Assembly: GCF_011806385.1 (NCBI RefSeq)
Contig: NZ_JAATOX010000004.1
Coordinates: 1 to 64,000 of the forward strand
DNA: 64,000 nt
Source: Phaeobacter sp. HF9A
GTDB lineage: Bacteria > Pseudomonadota > Alphaproteobacteria > Rhodobacterales > Rhodobacteraceae
Direction of reading: 5' to 3'
The translations under genes and the position numbers were made by a program. Each line of letters starts with the position of its first letter. Within the stretch, counting starts at the first letter, position 1. The notes beneath the pieces are model-generated. The model was given only the letters and a program-made list of their open reading frames with translations, was not told where the DNA came from and made no database searches. This document shows, one piece after another, positions 7,158 to 15,539 of this stretch.

Positions 7158-8443
7158 GCGAGCTGGAAGTTACGGCCCTGGTTATCGGGCTGCTGTTGTC
7201 GATGATGCTGCTCAGCGTGCCTATCGGCGCGGCCATGGCGCTCTCGGCCTTCTCCGGGATCATGATCCTCTACGGATCGGGCACCGCCTTTTTCATGGTT
7301 GGCGAGGTCGCCATGGAGGTGGGATTCAACTACGAACTCTGCATCATCCCGCTGTTCATTCTGATGGGCAACCTGGCGACAAAGGCGGGCATGTCGGCCG
7401 ATCTCTACCAGGGCTGCGCCCGGCTGTTTGGCGGTGTGCGGGGCGCGCTGGCCATGGCCACGATCCTGGCATGTGGCTGCTTTGCCGCTGTTTCAGGGTC
7501 ATCGCTTGCCACCGCAACGGCGCTGGGGCGGGTCTCGCTGCCGGAGATGAAGCGCAACAATTACAGCGACGCGCTCGCCACTGGCTGCGTTGCTGCGGGC
7601 GGCACCATCGGCGTCTTGATCCCGCCGTCGATCATCCTGGTGATCTATGGCGTGCTCACCGAAACCTCGATCACCGATCTCTTTGTTGCGGCGGTCATAC
7701 CCGGGCTGATGCAGATCGTGATCTATGCCGCGACGATTGCCGTGATCGTTCGGCTCTGGCCCGGTTCTGCGGGCAATGGTCAGCCAACGAACCTGCGAGA
7801 AAAGCTGGCCGCCCTGCCCCAGATTTCCAGCATGTTCATCCTTTTTGCGCTGATCATCGGCGGACTCTATCTCGGGATCTTCACGCCGACCGAGGCGGCG
7901 GGCTTTGGGGTGATCTTTGCGCTGGCCATCGGCCTGTTGCGGCGATCAATCACCCTGTCGGAGATGGTCGAGGCGGTCTATTCGACCATCCGGACAACCG
8001 GCATGATCGCCCTGATCATTTTCGGCGCCTTCCTGCTGATCAACTTCTTCGTTCTGACCCGCGCCAACATCGCGATTGCCGATTACATCCTGTCTCTGGA
8101 CGCCTCGCCAACCCTGGTGTTGCTGATCATCCTGCTGACCTATCTGATCCTGGGGTGTTTCCTCGACAGCATCGGTATGGTTTTGCTGACTGTTCCGGTG
8201 ATTTTTCCGATCATCACCGGGCTGGGTTATGATCCGGTCTGGTTCGGCATCGTCCTGGTGATTGTGGTGGAAACAGGTATGATCACACCGCCCCTCGGCA
8301 TCAACGTCTTTGCGATCAAATCCATCGCGCCGGATATTCCGCTCGGCACGATCTTCAAGGGCGTAATGCCGTTCTGGGGCGCGGATCTGATCAGGCTCGC
8401 CTTGCTTGTGATGTTTCCGGCCCTCACATTGATGCTGCTGTAA
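7154..8443 (+). CDS. dctM: TRAP transporter large permease (DctM family)
   Basis: A 429-residue polytopic protein with about 12 hydrophobic segments. Family marks include M-G-N-L-A-x-K-A-G near residue 73, the S-G-S-S-x-A-T-A segment near residue 115, L-I-P-P-S-I near residue 154 and F-T-P-T-E-A-A near residue 240. The C-terminal M-I-T-P-P-L-G-I-N-V-F is also characteristic. It forms the transport channel with DctQ. Its start overlaps the dctQ stop by four bases and an intrinsic-type hairpin follows, so it ends the operon. Confidence 0.94.
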   Translation: MSELEVTALVIGLLLSMMLLSVPIGAAMALSAFSGIMILYGSGTAFFMVGEVAMEVGFNYELCIIPLFILMGNLATKAGMSADLYQGCARLFGGVRGALAMATILACGCFAAVSGSSLATATALGRVSLPEMKRNNYSDALATGCVAAGGTIGVLIPPSIILVIYGVLTETSITDLFVAAVIPGLMQIVIYAATIAVIVRLWPGSAGNGQPTNLREKLAALPQISSMFILFALIIGGLYLGIFTPTEAAGFGVIFALAIGLLRRSITLSEMVEAVYSTIRTTGMIALIIFGAFLLINFFVLTRANIAIADYILSLDASPTLVLLIILLTYLILGCFLDSIGMVLLTVPVIFPIITGLGYDPVWFGIVLVIVVETGMITPPLGINVFAIKSIAPDIPLGTIFKGVMPFWGADLIRLALLVMFPALTLMLL

Positions 8444-8475
8444 GAGCACAATTGTAAGCGCAAAGGCACCTTGTT

Positions 8476-8499
8476 GCCCGCGATCCTGGGGTCGCGGGC
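8476..8499 (+). terminator. Hairpin after dctM
   Basis: GCCCGCGA, an 8-base loop and TCGCGGGC form a perfect 8-bp stem about 30 bp after the dctM stop. No T run follows, so termination may be weak or Rho-assisted. Confidence 0.6.
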
Positions 8500-8578
8500 A
8501 TGATCGCCCACCCGGCCAGAAAATCCACAACCTCCTGTTAGGACAACGGGCAACGCAGGTGCCACCGCACCGCATGAA

Positions 8579-8619
8579 GGGTGACTCACCCGGCAGGGCC
8601 GTCCCCAAAACTAGGGGAC
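8579..8619. other. Two small hairpins in the convergent dctM / flavin-reductase gap
   Basis: GGGTGA-C-TCACCC at 8579-8591 and GTCCCC-AAAACTA-GGGGAC at 8601-8619 lie in the 271-bp gap between dctM and the minus-strand reductase. The second could end the reductase transcript. Nothing else is recognisable between 8500 and 8714. Confidence 0.35.
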
Positions 8620-8714
8620 CGCCAAACCGATCAATTCATGCATCAGCCCCATTTCCGCCGGGCAAGAGCTGCGCGGCGGAACCGAGACCGGGGGCCGCGA
8701 TCGGGCCGTCCGTC

Positions 8715-9206
8715 TCAGACGACGGCCGCAAGCCGGTGAAACCGGGATTTGGCGTAAATCAACGCCTCGCCCTCCTTTGCGGTGACATGTTCGATCTGTC
8801 CGAAAAAGACCTGATGGCTGCCGTTCTCCGTCGAACTTGCAACCTTGCATGAAATCGAGGCAAGCGCGTCCAGATGTTGCGGCAGGCCGGTCGGGCCTTC
8901 GCCCCAACTCGCGTCGTCGAACTTGGCCAGCCCAGTCAGGCCGCCCGCCCCGGCAAAGGCCATCGCCAGATCGGCCTGTTCCTCGGTCAGCAACTGCACC
9001 GAGAATCGTCCGGTGGCCAAAATCTGGGCGCAGGTGCCGGTTTTGCGGTTCACGCAAACCAGCAGCGTCGGCGGGCTGTCGGTGACCGAGCAGACAGCGG
9101 TGGCCGTGATGCCGCGCCGCAAGTCGCCGCTGCCGGTGGTGATCAGAGTGACGGCCCCGGGAAACAGGGCCATCGTCTGGCGAAATGTCGCAATGTCGAC
9201 GGCCAT
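8715..9206 (-). CDS. Flavin reductase (StyB/HpaC-like)
   Basis: A 163-residue flavin reductase-domain protein. It begins with F-R-Q-T-M-A-x-F-P-G-A-V-T-x-I-T, the family's N-terminal pattern, then has G-I-T-A-T-A-V-C-S-V-T-D-S-P-P and V-N-R-K-T-G, which form the FMN/FAD site. Such proteins supply reduced FAD by diffusion to a partner monooxygenase. The ATG at 9206 shares one base with the stop of the StyA-like gene (TAATG), so the two are translationally coupled and very likely partners. An in-frame start farther upstream would lie inside that gene and is not needed. Confidence 0.88.
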   Translation of the reverse strand: MAVDIATFRQTMALFPGAVTLITTGSGDLRRGITATAVCSVTDSPPTLLVCVNRKTGTCAQILATGRFSVQLLTEEQADLAMAFAGAGGLTGLAKFDDASWGEGPTGLPQHLDALASISCKVASSTENGSHQVFFGQIEHVTAKEGEALIYAKSRFHRLAAVV

Positions 9207-10438
9207 TACGCAGCTTCCAGCGAGGTGAGGTAATCGTTGGCGGCGCTTTCGTCGGCAAACCACGGGAAGAAGTCGCGCGGATCGTCAAAGCCGTTGGTGA
9301 TGCGCTTGGCCAGACCGGGCAGAACCTGCGCCGCGCCCATGATGTTCAACACAAACGGCGGCGGGGGCAGCAGCATCATGTTGGTCCAACGCACGACCCA
9401 TTGGGCGTAGTCCCAGAACTGGTCGAATGTGGCCTGCATGAAAGCCTCGTCGAACGGCCGGTCGCCGTGCTCGAGGATCGCGGACAGATAAACCGCCGCC
9501 GCCTTGCCGGCGTTGTTGGCCCCCTGCCCGGTGATCGGATCGTTCAGACAAACAGCATCACCGAGCCCCAGCACCTTTGCCCCCGACGGAAGCGTGCCGA
9601 TCGGTTTGCGCACTGTCGGAGGGAAGCGGCCAGCAAGCATGCCGTTCGCATCCGTCAGCTCGATGTTCTGGCAGCGCGCGGCTTCCCAAGGCAGGAATTT
9701 TTCAAGCAGGCCCTTTGAGGTCGCGAGGTGATCTGACGGGGTCTTGACCTCTTTCCAGCAATCCATGGGCCCGCCGGGCACCCCTTCAAACACCATGATT
9801 TCACAGGGGCCCGATTTGGTGAGCGCAGGAAAGACGAAATATTCGCCGACACCGGGGATCAGGTTGAAGCTGACGGCAGAATATTCCTCGCGCGGTGTCA
9901 TGCCATGGACGTAGGTCAACGCCAGCGCGCGTTGCGGCGCGTCAAAGGGCGACCGTTCGGCATCGCGCTCAAACAGCTTGCCCACCTCGCCCTTGCCCGA
10001 TGCCACGATAACCAGATCCGATGTGCGGGCGTCGGCCTCCATGGAGGCGATATCGGCGGTGGCAATCACCAGTTCGCCACCAAGCCGGGTGAACTCCTCG
10101 ATCCAGCGCGGCATTTTCAGGCGCTGGTCCACCGATTGGGCCGGCTTGTCCAGACGCGCCGCCCACTCCAGGGCCTTCGCCCCGGCCTGCTCGGGATGCG
10201 GAACCGAGAAGGAGATGCCCTCGACGGGGGGGCAGGTGTCGCCCCAGAATTCGATGCCCAGGGCACGCTCATGCTCAAGCGTTGCATTGAACTGGCATTG
10301 CGAGGACAGCACTTTGCCGTCCGCGATCTGCTCGGGCGTGCGGTCCTGAACCATTTTGACGCGGTATCCCTTGGCAAGCAGTCCGATGCCCAGTTGCAGG
10401 CCGGACTGGCCGCCACCGATGATGGTGATCTTTCTCAT
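9206..10438 (-). CDS. StyA-like FAD-dependent monooxygenase (styrene/indole monooxygenase family)
   Basis: A 410-residue single-component flavoprotein of the type partnered by a separate reductase. It starts with the FAD-binding I-I-G-G-G-Q-S-G-L-x-L-G. Segments resembling styrene monooxygenase StyA are S-P-F-D-x-P-Q-R-A-L near residue 168, G-L-G-D-A-V then D-P-I-T-G-Q-G-A-N near residue 305, and R-W-T-N near residue 365. StyA and indole monooxygenases epoxidise vinyl or indole C=C bonds. AGGGAG precedes the ATG. Together with the reductase and the upstream SDR it forms a three-gene minus-strand operon. Substrate could be styrene-like, indole-like or another cyclic alkene. Confidence 0.85.
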   Translation of the reverse strand: MRKITIIGGGQSGLQLGIGLLAKGYRVKMVQDRTPEQIADGKVLSSQCQFNATLEHERALGIEFWGDTCPPVEGISFSVPHPEQAGAKALEWAARLDKPAQSVDQRLKMPRWIEEFTRLGGELVIATADIASMEADARTSDLVIVASGKGEVGKLFERDAERSPFDAPQRALALTYVHGMTPREEYSAVSFNLIPGVGEYFVFPALTKSGPCEIMVFEGVPGGPMDCWKEVKTPSDHLATSKGLLEKFLPWEAARCQNIELTDANGMLAGRFPPTVRKPIGTLPSGAKVLGLGDAVCLNDPITGQGANNAGKAAAVYLSAILEHGDRPFDEAFMQATFDQFWDYAQWVVRWTNMMLLPPPPFVLNIMGAAQVLPGLAKRITNGFDDPRDFFPWFADESAANDYLTSLEAA

Positions 10439-10492
10439 TGTTTTTTCTCCCTGTTTATCTTGAAAAAGCCGTGCGTGTCGGGGGTGGCCCCG

Positions 10493-11269
10493 TCAGTCCA
10501 TCAGACGCGGGATTGCGGGTTCGGCACGTTCCGGGCCCATCGCCGTGTAGCCGCCATCGACACAGACATCGGTGCCGGTCACAAAGCTTGCCTCGTCCGA
10601 GCACAGAAAGATGATGGTGTTCGCAACTTCCTCGGGGTCACCAACACGGGGCAGCAGGTGAAAATCGGCGCCGACGCGGTCTGTCTTTTCGCGGTCACCG
10701 CCGGTGAGCTCATCCATGATGTTCGACCAGGTCCAGCCGGGCGACACCGCATTGACGCGAATACCGTCGGGGGCCAGATCCATCGCCTGGTTGCGGGTCA
10801 ATTGCAGGATCGCGGCCTTGGACACCGGGTAAAGCCATCGCCCAGTCTGCGCGACCCGCGCCGAGATCGACCCGAAATTGACGATCGCGCCGCGGTTTTT
10901 CTTCAGCTCTTCGCGGGCGGCCTGCATCAACATGACCGAGCCGACCAGGTTGACGTCGAGCGCCTCCAACCATTCGGCGCGGGTGCTTTCGGCCCCGTTG
11001 TCGAGATAGGTCGCAGCCACGTTCACCAGAAAATCGACCCGACCGAACCTTTTCTTGGCTTCCTCCACCATGCGGGCGACATCGGCGTCTGAGCGCAAGT
11101 TCGCCTCGACAAAGGCAACGCCCTCGCCCTCAAGCTTGCGTCCCGCGTCGGCATTGATGTCGGCGATCAGAACGCGGACGCCATGCGATCTGAAGGCTTT
11201 GACAACGGCGACGCCAATCTTTGTCGCGCCTCCGGGTATGATTGCCACTTTTCCGTCAAGTCCGCGCAT
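10493..11269 (-). CDS. SDR-family oxidoreductase
   Basis: A 258-residue short-chain dehydrogenase. The glycine-rich cofactor motif is G-G-A-T-K-I-G, a variant of TGxxxGIG; N-V-A-A follows near residue 85 and the catalytic Y-P-V-S-K lies near residue 150. V-D-G-G-Y-T is near the end. The ATG at 11269 has a clear GGGAGGTCAG ribosome site; an in-frame codon 11 residues upstream lacks one. It precedes the StyA-like gene by 53 bp and probably works on its product. It diverges from the AraC-type regulator. Confidence 0.9.
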   Translation of the reverse strand: MRGLDGKVAIIPGGATKIGVAVVKAFRSHGVRVLIADINADAGRKLEGEGVAFVEANLRSDADVARMVEEAKKRFGRVDFLVNVAATYLDNGAESTRAEWLEALDVNLVGSVMLMQAAREELKKNRGAIVNFGSISARVAQTGRWLYPVSKAAILQLTRNQAMDLAPDGIRVNAVSPGWTWSNIMDELTGGDREKTDRVGADFHLLPRVGDPEEVANTIIFLCSDEASFVTGTDVCVDGGYTAMGPERAEPAIPRLMD

Positions 11270-11285
11270 TCTGACCTCCCGCCGC

Positions 11286-11367
11286 TGAGTTGTTTTGACC
11301 AACTCAATAGGAGAGAGGCGCCTCAGCCGTCGCTATCCAGCAAGCGCAATCAAAATCCGGATTGCGC
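11286..11367. promoter_or_regulatory. Two inverted repeats in the SDR/AraC divergent promoter
   Basis: TGAGTTG-N7-CAACTCA lies at 11286-11306 and GCGCAATC-N8-GATTGCGC at 11344-11367, both in the 127-bp gap between the minus-strand SDR-StyA-StyB operon and the plus-strand araC-type gene. The second sits about 30 bp upstream of the regulator's ATG and is placed to control both directions. The regulator itself or another dimer could bind; this is inference. Confidence 0.5.
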
Positions 11368-11396
11368 AGGAAAGTGTTTTAAGTTAAAAATATCTG

Positions 11397-12437
11397 ATGA
11401 GCTGGGCTGTGAGCCACCTTAAAAACAAGGCCATTCCGGGCGTCGACTGTGCCGGCGTACCCCTGTCATCCTGCGCTTTGTTTGAAACCCGCGACCTCGA
11501 TGACGCACGCGAACGCGTCGCGCGGGTCTATTGCGATCATCGGCTCGACCTGATCGGACAGGGCTCTGTTCTTGCCCGTCACAACCGTTTGCCAGGGGCA
11601 ACGCTTTCGATCAATTTCATGGAATACGGTGCCAAGAGCCTGATCGTGCCGGGGGCGCTGGACACCTTCTACCTTTTCCAGTTTCCACTCAACGGTTTCG
11701 CCACCGTCACCAATGGCGCTGATACCTATACCATCGGCAGTGGCCGTGGCGGTGTGCTGAACCCCGATGTGGAAACCAGCATGATCTGGGAAGCCGATTG
11801 TGCGCAACTGCTGGTGCAGATCGACAGCAGGACGCTGAACCGGCTGGCCCGGCGGCATTTTGGCCTGCCAGAGGAGAGGATCGTTCACTTCAAAGGCACC
11901 GGAGATCTGAGTACCGGCAAGGGGCGCAGCGTGCTGGAGCTGTTGCTCTATATCATTCGCGAGGCGGAGTTGGGCAATGTGGTGATCGGCACCGAGACCA
12001 TGCTGGCCCGACAGCTGGAAGAGACCCTGATCCTAGGTCTGCTCGAATATATGCCGAATTCGCTCCATGGGGATGAGACTCGCGCGGGGCGGGGCCGTGG
12101 ACCAGCGCCGCGACTGGTGCGGCAGGCCGAAAGCTATATGGAAGCTCATCTGACCGACTCAGTGACCGTTTCCGAAATATGCGAGGCGGTGGGCACGAGC
12201 CTGCGCTCGCTTCAAACCGCATTCAGGCTGCATCGTGACCGCACACCACTTGAGGTTTTGCGCGACATGCGTCTCGAACGGGCGTGGATTGATCTTAGCA
12301 ATCCGACTTCGGAGACGCGTGTCACCGACGTCGCAACGGAGTGGGGCTTTTTTCACCTCGGTCGCTTTGCCGAGCAATATCGGCGCAAGTTCGGATGCAC
12401 GCCGGTTGAAACCCTGCGTCAGGCGCTCGACCAATAA
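11397..12437 (+). CDS. AraC-family transcriptional regulator
   Basis: A 346-residue regulator. Residues about 20-215 look like the AraC-binding-like N-terminal domain found in XylS/FeaR-type proteins. The C-terminal 100 residues hold two helix-turn-helix units: V-S-E-I-C-E-A-V-G-T-S-L-R-S-L-Q in the first, and W-G-F-F-H-L-G-R-F-A-x-x-Y-R-x-x-F-G in the second. It diverges from the SDR-StyA-StyB-like operon and is probably its ligand-responsive activator. No strong ribosome site precedes the ATG, so the start is less certain than the rest. Confidence 0.9.
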   Translation: MSWAVSHLKNKAIPGVDCAGVPLSSCALFETRDLDDARERVARVYCDHRLDLIGQGSVLARHNRLPGATLSINFMEYGAKSLIVPGALDTFYLFQFPLNGFATVTNGADTYTIGSGRGGVLNPDVETSMIWEADCAQLLVQIDSRTLNRLARRHFGLPEERIVHFKGTGDLSTGKGRSVLELLLYIIREAELGNVVIGTETMLARQLEETLILGLLEYMPNSLHGDETRAGRGRGPAPRLVRQAESYMEAHLTDSVTVSEICEAVGTSLRSLQTAFRLHRDRTPLEVLRDMRLERAWIDLSNPTSETRVTDVATEWGFFHLGRFAEQYRRKFGCTPVETLRQALDQ

Positions 12438-12488
12438 GAGCTGCGCGCCTTCGGTATGCAAGCCGTCAGAGCACCTGCCGCGGGCCGA

Positions 12489-12959
12489 TCAGGAATTGTG
12501 GTGGCGAATGTCGATCATGATGGAAATGGCACGGAAGGCGTCCGCTTCCGAGACGCATCCCATGTATTCGTGCACCCACTCGCGGTGCTTCTGGGTCATC
12601 TCGTCCATCAAGGTGCGCCCCTTGGGAGTGATACGGACCAGGAACGCCCGGCGGTCTGTTTCAACGTTGGTGCGCTCCAGCAGCCCCTCGCCCACCAGTT
12701 TTTCGACAACACCGGTGACGTTGCCGTTGGAGACAACCAGATGCCGCGACAGCTGGCTCATCTTCAACCCTTCGGGCATGCCATAGAGTGTGGCCAGCAC
12801 ATCGAACCTGGGCAGCGTTGTTCCGAACTCTTCACGCAGCCGTTCACGCAGCAGGCCCTCGATCGAGCGCACCGCCTTGAGCATCTGCAACCAAAGCCGC
12901 AGATGCTGGGTGTCCAAGCCACTTTCTGCGACCGGCGACTTCGATGCATGTTTGGCCAC
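12489..12959 (-). CDS. MarR-family transcriptional regulator
   Basis: A winged-helix regulator of 156 residues with the family's central M-S-Q-L-S-x-x-L-V-V-S-N-G-N-V-T recognition region. The wing is R-x-x-x-x-T-D-R-R-A-F-L-V-R-I-T and T-P-K-G-R precedes the last helices. I chose the GTG at 12959 because GAGGGGG lies just upstream and the length matches the family; the ATG at 13031, which would overlap the ABC gene, has no ribosome site. It is the last gene after the Dpp-type ABC genes and probably represses a catabolic operon in response to an aromatic ligand. Confidence 0.88.
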   Translation of the reverse strand: MAKHASKSPVAESGLDTQHLRLWLQMLKAVRSIEGLLRERLREEFGTTLPRFDVLATLYGMPEGLKMSQLSRHLVVSNGNVTGVVEKLVGEGLLERTNVETDRRAFLVRITPKGRTLMDEMTQKHREWVHEYMGCVSEADAFRAISIMIDIRHHNS

Positions 12960-13018
12960 GTTTCGCCCCCTCTTTTCGTCGGTTGCTTCGTATCCCAAAT
13001 GTCCGGCGCTTGGTAGTC

Positions 13019-13834
13019 TCAGGTCAACCATTCGGCATCGGGTTTCGGCAGGGGAACCGCGGCGATTAGTTTGCGGGTTTCGGCGGCCGAGGGCGCATCG
13101 AATATCTGTGCCACAGGTCCGCTTTCGACGATCCGACCGTGGTTCAGGACAATCAGGTCATCACAAAGGTGGCGGATGACACTCAGGTCGTGGCTGATAA
13201 AGGCCACCGTCAGGTTCATGTCCCGCGCCAGGTCCTGCAACAGGGTCAGCACCGTGGCCTGCGAGGACACATCCAACCCCGAGACAATCTCGTCCGCCAG
13301 AATGAACTGAGGGTTCAGGGCAATGGCGCGGGCAATCCCGACGCGCTGCCGCTGACCGCCGGACAACTGGTGCGCAAAGCGGTCGGCGAATGCGGCCCCA
13401 AGGTGCACCCGCTCCAGCGCCGCGCAGGCTGCGGCACGGCTGGCGTCCAGACCGTAGCGGCGCAGAGGCCAGGCGATCAGCTGCCAGATTTTCTGCCGTG
13501 GGTTCAGCGATGACATCGGATCCTGAAAGATCATTTGCAGGTCCTGTCGCAGCGGCTTCAGCTGCGCCTCGTCCAGCGGGGCCAGATCGACGGGTCTGTC
13601 GCCACCCGCCCAGATAATCTGCCCGGCATCGGGCCGCACCAACCGAACCAGCGCGCGCCCCAGCGTCGATTTGCCCGATCCGCTTTCGCCGACAATACCG
13701 GTGATTCGCCCCTTTGGCAGCTCCAGCGTCACGCCGTGCAGAATGGTCTTGCGCGGCACCGGTCCAAACAGGCGCCGCGCGCCGTGATCGGGATAGGACA
13801 CGGTAAGATCGCGGACAGAGATCAAGGCCGTCAT
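13019..13834 (-). CDS. Peptide-type ABC transporter ATPase (DppF/OppF-like)
   Basis: A 271-residue ATP-binding subunit with Walker A G-E-S-G-S-G-K-S-T, signature L-S-G-G-Q-R-Q-R and a Walker B-type I-L-A-D-E. The Q-D-P-M-S-S-L-N-P-R segment is typical of the dipeptide/oligopeptide/nickel subfamily. Its start overlaps the stop of the preceding ATPase as ATGA. It forms the energising dimer with the DppD-like subunit. Confidence 0.93.
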   Translation of the reverse strand: MTALISVRDLTVSYPDHGARRLFGPVPRKTILHGVTLELPKGRITGIVGESGSGKSTLGRALVRLVRPDAGQIIWAGGDRPVDLAPLDEAQLKPLRQDLQMIFQDPMSSLNPRQKIWQLIAWPLRRYGLDASRAAACAALERVHLGAAFADRFAHQLSGGQRQRVGIARAIALNPQFILADEIVSGLDVSSQATVLTLLQDLARDMNLTVAFISHDLSVIRHLCDDLIVLNHGRIVESGPVAQIFDAPSAAETRKLIAAVPLPKPDAEWLT

Positions 13835-14685
13835 CGGGTTTGCTCCTGCATGAGGTCCGCGATCACCTCGGGCGGCACCGGCGCAAACGGCGCATCGCTG
13901 CGCGTCCAGTCCGGCGTGGCCCGGATCAGCGCGCGGGAATAGGCATGGCCCTGCCCGGCTCCGGCAAAAAGCGCCTCTGTGTCGATGTGCTCGACAACGC
14001 GCCCGCCGAACAACACCGTGACCCGCTGGCTGATCTGGGCCACGACACCCATGTCGTGGGTCACGAACAAAACAGTGGTGCCCGTTTCCTGCTGCAATCC
14101 CCGAATGATCCTGAGAATTTCGCGCTGCACGGTGGCATCGAGCGCCGTCGTCGGCTCATCCGCGACGATCAGCTTTGGCTCGGTGGCAAAGGCCGCTGCG
14201 ATCAGCACACGCTGGCGCATCCCGCCCGACAGCTCATGAGGATAGCTTTTCAGAACCCGCGCCACATCGCGGATATGGACCTGTTCCAGAAGATCAGCGG
14301 CACGGGCCAGCGCCTTGCGTCTGGGCCAGCCGTGAATGCGCACCATCGCATCTGTCATCTGGGCCGCGATCGGGCGCACCGGGTTCAGCGCGGTCAGCGG
14401 ATCCTGCGGGATCAATGAAACATGGCGCGCCACTTCTCGCCGCCTGACGGATGCGGGGAGCTGGTCCAGCGCCTGCCCCAGCACCGTGATCCTCCCGGTC
14501 TGACGCAGGCCCGCGGGCAGAATGCCCAGAACCGCCTTGCCAAGCATCGACTTGCCCGCCCCGCTTTCACCAACCAGTGCGCGCACCTCTCCGGGCTCGA
14601 CGCGCAGATCAACGGTGTTCAGTACCTTGAGATCATTCGGCAAGCGCACCGACAGGTTCGAGATTTCCAGCACCGGCGCGCTCAT
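13831..14685 (-). CDS. Peptide-type ABC transporter ATPase (DppD/OppD-like)
   Basis: A 284-residue ATP-binding subunit: Walker A G-E-S-G-A-G-K-S, I-P-Q-D-P-L-T-A-L-N-P in the Q-loop region, signature L-S-G-G-M-R-Q-R and Walker B I-V-A-D-E-P-T-T-A-L-D. The start M-S-A-P-V-L overlaps the DppC-like stop by four bases; the frame extends upstream but only inside the permease gene. It pairs with the DppF-like ATPase. Confidence 0.93.
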   Translation of the reverse strand: MSAPVLEISNLSVRLPNDLKVLNTVDLRVEPGEVRALVGESGAGKSMLGKAVLGILPAGLRQTGRITVLGQALDQLPASVRRREVARHVSLIPQDPLTALNPVRPIAAQMTDAMVRIHGWPRRKALARAADLLEQVHIRDVARVLKSYPHELSGGMRQRVLIAAAFATEPKLIVADEPTTALDATVQREILRIIRGLQQETGTTVLFVTHDMGVVAQISQRVTVLFGGRVVEHIDTEALFAGAGQGHAYSRALIRATPDWTRSDAPFAPVPPEVIADLMQEQTR

Positions 14686-15539
14686 GTCTGCACCGGATCG
14701 AAATGGCGCTTCAGCCCTTCGCCCAATTGACTGAAGCTGAGAACGGTCAGGAACAGCGTTAGCAGCGGGAAGGTCAGCACCCACCAGGCAAAATAGATCG
14801 ACGCCCGCCCCTCTGCGATCATCCCGCCCCATGTCGGCGCATCCGAGGACAGCGACAGGTTCACAAAGCTCAGGATCGCCTCGACGATAACAGCGATACC
14901 CATTTCAAGGCTGAGCAGGGCAATGATGGCGGGCAGGACATTGGGCAGGACTTCATGGCGCAACACGCTCAGCTTGCTGGCTCCCCCGATCACTGCGCTG
15001 TCGATGTAATCCATCCGGGCCTGCACCAGTGTTTCGGCCCGCACGACCCGCACAAAGCGGGTCCAGTCGATCAGCGCAATCGCGGCGATAACCGACCCGA
15101 GCCCGGTCCCCAGCACCGCCACCAGCAGCACGGCGAACAGCACAGGGGGAAAGGCCATCCAGATCTCGACCAGGCGGCTGATGCACTTGTCCCACCAACC
15201 GCCAAAGAACCCTGCCAAAAGCCCAAGACCCGACCCCACGAGACCCGCCAAAAGGGCCGCCGTCGCTGCCACGATCAACGCGATCCTTGCGCCATAGATC
15301 AAGCGCGACAGCACATCGCGGCCCAGATCATCCGTCCCCAGCCAATAGCCTGGCTCCGATCCGGCGATCCATGCCGGCGGCAAGCGCCCCAGCATCAGAT
15401 CCTGCGCCAGCGGATCATGCGGCGCGATCCATGGCGCAAAAACAGCCGCAATTCCCACCAGCGTCAGCCAGCACAGCGGCACCCAAAGCCGCAGGTTCGG
15501 CGCCCGGACAACGGCGCGAGGGGCAGAGATATCAACCAT
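14682..15539 (-). CDS. Peptide-type ABC transporter permease (DppC-like)
   Basis: A 285-residue inner-membrane permease with about six hydrophobic helices. Family marks are H-D-P-L-A-Q-D near residue 40, the L-G-T-D-D-L-G-R-D-V-L-S-R segment near residue 68, and the EAA-loop region R-A-E-T-L with G-A-S near residue 175. It overlaps the DppB-like gene by eight bases and the DppD-like gene by four. Confidence 0.93.
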   Translation of the reverse strand: MVDISAPRAVVRAPNLRLWVPLCWLTLVGIAAVFAPWIAPHDPLAQDLMLGRLPPAWIAGSEPGYWLGTDDLGRDVLSRLIYGARIALIVAATAALLAGLVGSGLGLLAGFFGGWWDKCISRLVEIWMAFPPVLFAVLLVAVLGTGLGSVIAAIALIDWTRFVRVVRAETLVQARMDYIDSAVIGGASKLSVLRHEVLPNVLPAIIALLSLEMGIAVIVEAILSFVNLSLSSDAPTWGGMIAEGRASIYFAWWVLTFPLLTLFLTVLSFSQLGEGLKRHFDPVQT

